Positions 63,741 through 64,000 of a DNA stretch of 64,000 nucleotides are shown here, in pieces (position 1 is the first letter of the stretch; each line of letters begins with the position of its first letter). The stretch covers positions 2,170,001 to 2,234,000 of the forward strand of contig NZ_CP013926.1 of NCBI RefSeq assembly GCF_001562115.1, read 5' to 3'. Below the pieces are notes generated by a model. It had not been told where the DNA came from and did no database searches. It was given only the letters and a program-made list of their open reading frames with translations. Both the position numbers and the translations under genes were made by a program. Source of the DNA: Alteromonas stellipolaris. GTDB taxonomy: Bacteria; Pseudomonadota; Gammaproteobacteria; Enterobacterales; Alteromonadaceae.

Positions 63741-64000
63741 CTATTGTAAATAAAACCCTAACCTGCGTTTTACCGATTCAGGCAATTCTGGAAGTGAACT
63801 TTTTGGTAAAAGGAACGTAGCCATGTTGAAAAAGTCTAAAAATATCCTGTTTGATTCAGTGGTTTTCTTCAAATAATGATGGCCAGATGACCCTCCAGTT
63901 CCTATTTTAGTACCCAGCATTCGTTGCACCATCATGGCATGGCGATAACGCCACAACGTTAATTGCTCATCTATTTCTGTTAGCGCAGTAATAAGTTGGA
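63741..64000 (-). CDS. kynA: Tryptophan 2,3-dioxygenase (C-terminal part, runs beyond window)
   Basis: The minus-strand frame is open from the right edge to the TAG at 63741. It reads QLITALTEIDEQLTLWRYRH, then MMVQRMLGTKIGTGGSSGHHYLKK, which is the conserved haem-proximal and substrate-binding C-terminal part of tryptophan 2,3-dioxygenase (R and GTGGSSG). The enzyme opens the indole ring to N-formylkynurenine in the kynurenine pathway. It is a true partial gene: the frame has no stop up to base 64000. An apparent start at 63956 is an internal TTG. Confidence 0.92.
   Translation of the reverse strand, partial: QLITALTEIDEQLTLWRYRHAMMVQRMLGTKIGTGGSSGHHYLKKTTESNRIFLDFFNMATFLLPKSSLPELPESVKRRLGFYLQ

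Noticed and set aside
1..64000. CRISPR arrays, prophage, integrons, rRNA operons, replication origin
   Set aside because: No regularly spaced repeats, phage structural genes, integrase, rRNA or DnaA-box cluster was seen.

Overview
The window reads as a chromosome segment of a marine gammaproteobacterium of the Alteromonadaceae (Alteromonas-like). The basis is the mix of genes: prmB/smrB divergent, prfB-lysS with the RF2 frameshift, holD-rimI, tmcA, a TtpC-type TonB2 system, a TPP-riboswitch thiamine uptake operon, very large TonB-dependent receptors, and moderate G+C. This is judged from gene content and protein style; no database was searched.

Layout. 1-1.7 kb: 3' part of prmB, smrB, then an intergenic region holding a 41-aa DUF3149 membrane protein under FNR-type sites and, facing the other way, a Fur-box promoter followed by an orphan intrinsic terminator (a candidate Fur-repressed small RNA). 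1.7-9.2 kb: a six-gene minus-strand operon encoding a membrane fusion protein, ABC ATPase, two FtsX/MacB-type permeases, an NtrC-family regulator and its histidine kinase; two GTCCG palindromes and a sigma-54-like -24 element lie upstream, so the operon probably regulates itself. 9.3-11.3 kb: a RAYT (REP-associated Y1 transposase) with palindromes and repeated GTGGGTGTC words, and an SLT-fold lipoprotein. 11.3-21.3 kb: housekeeping genes (gshA with a TTG start, M16 peptidase, Hpt protein, RluA-type synthase, panE-like reductase, lysS, prfB). 21.4-26.2 kb: small envelope proteins, a TmpA/TmpB-like oxygenase pair (possible trimethylaminoethylphosphonate breakdown) with a divergent LysR regulator, and an FMN reductase. 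26.5-38 kb: a GGDEF-EAL protein, argS, prfC, a decayed MFS transporter beside a LysR gene, an EamA transporter, a 99-aa 2OG-oxygenase-like protein, rimI-holD, and tRNA-Trp. 38.1-42.1 kb: thiamine salvage operon (TonB receptor, thiamine-binding protein, PnuC/PnuT transporter, kinase) behind a TPP riboswitch. 42.2-50.1 kb: thioesterase, tmcA, and the DUF3450-TtpC-ExbB-ExbD-TonB-TPR energy-transducing operon.

50.7-63.4 kb is the most unusual part. Four predicted 2-oxoglutarate/Fe(II) oxygenases of different families (P4H-like twice, Asp/Asn beta-hydroxylase-like, and a TPR-2OG fusion), a TPR-sulfotransferase and two roughly 950-990-aa TonB-dependent receptors (one Oar-like) lie together next to a dedicated TonB2 system. 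I infer a peptide or protein hydroxylation/sulfation module linked to outer-membrane transport; the substrate cannot be read from the sequence. The window ends inside a tryptophan 2,3-dioxygenase gene.
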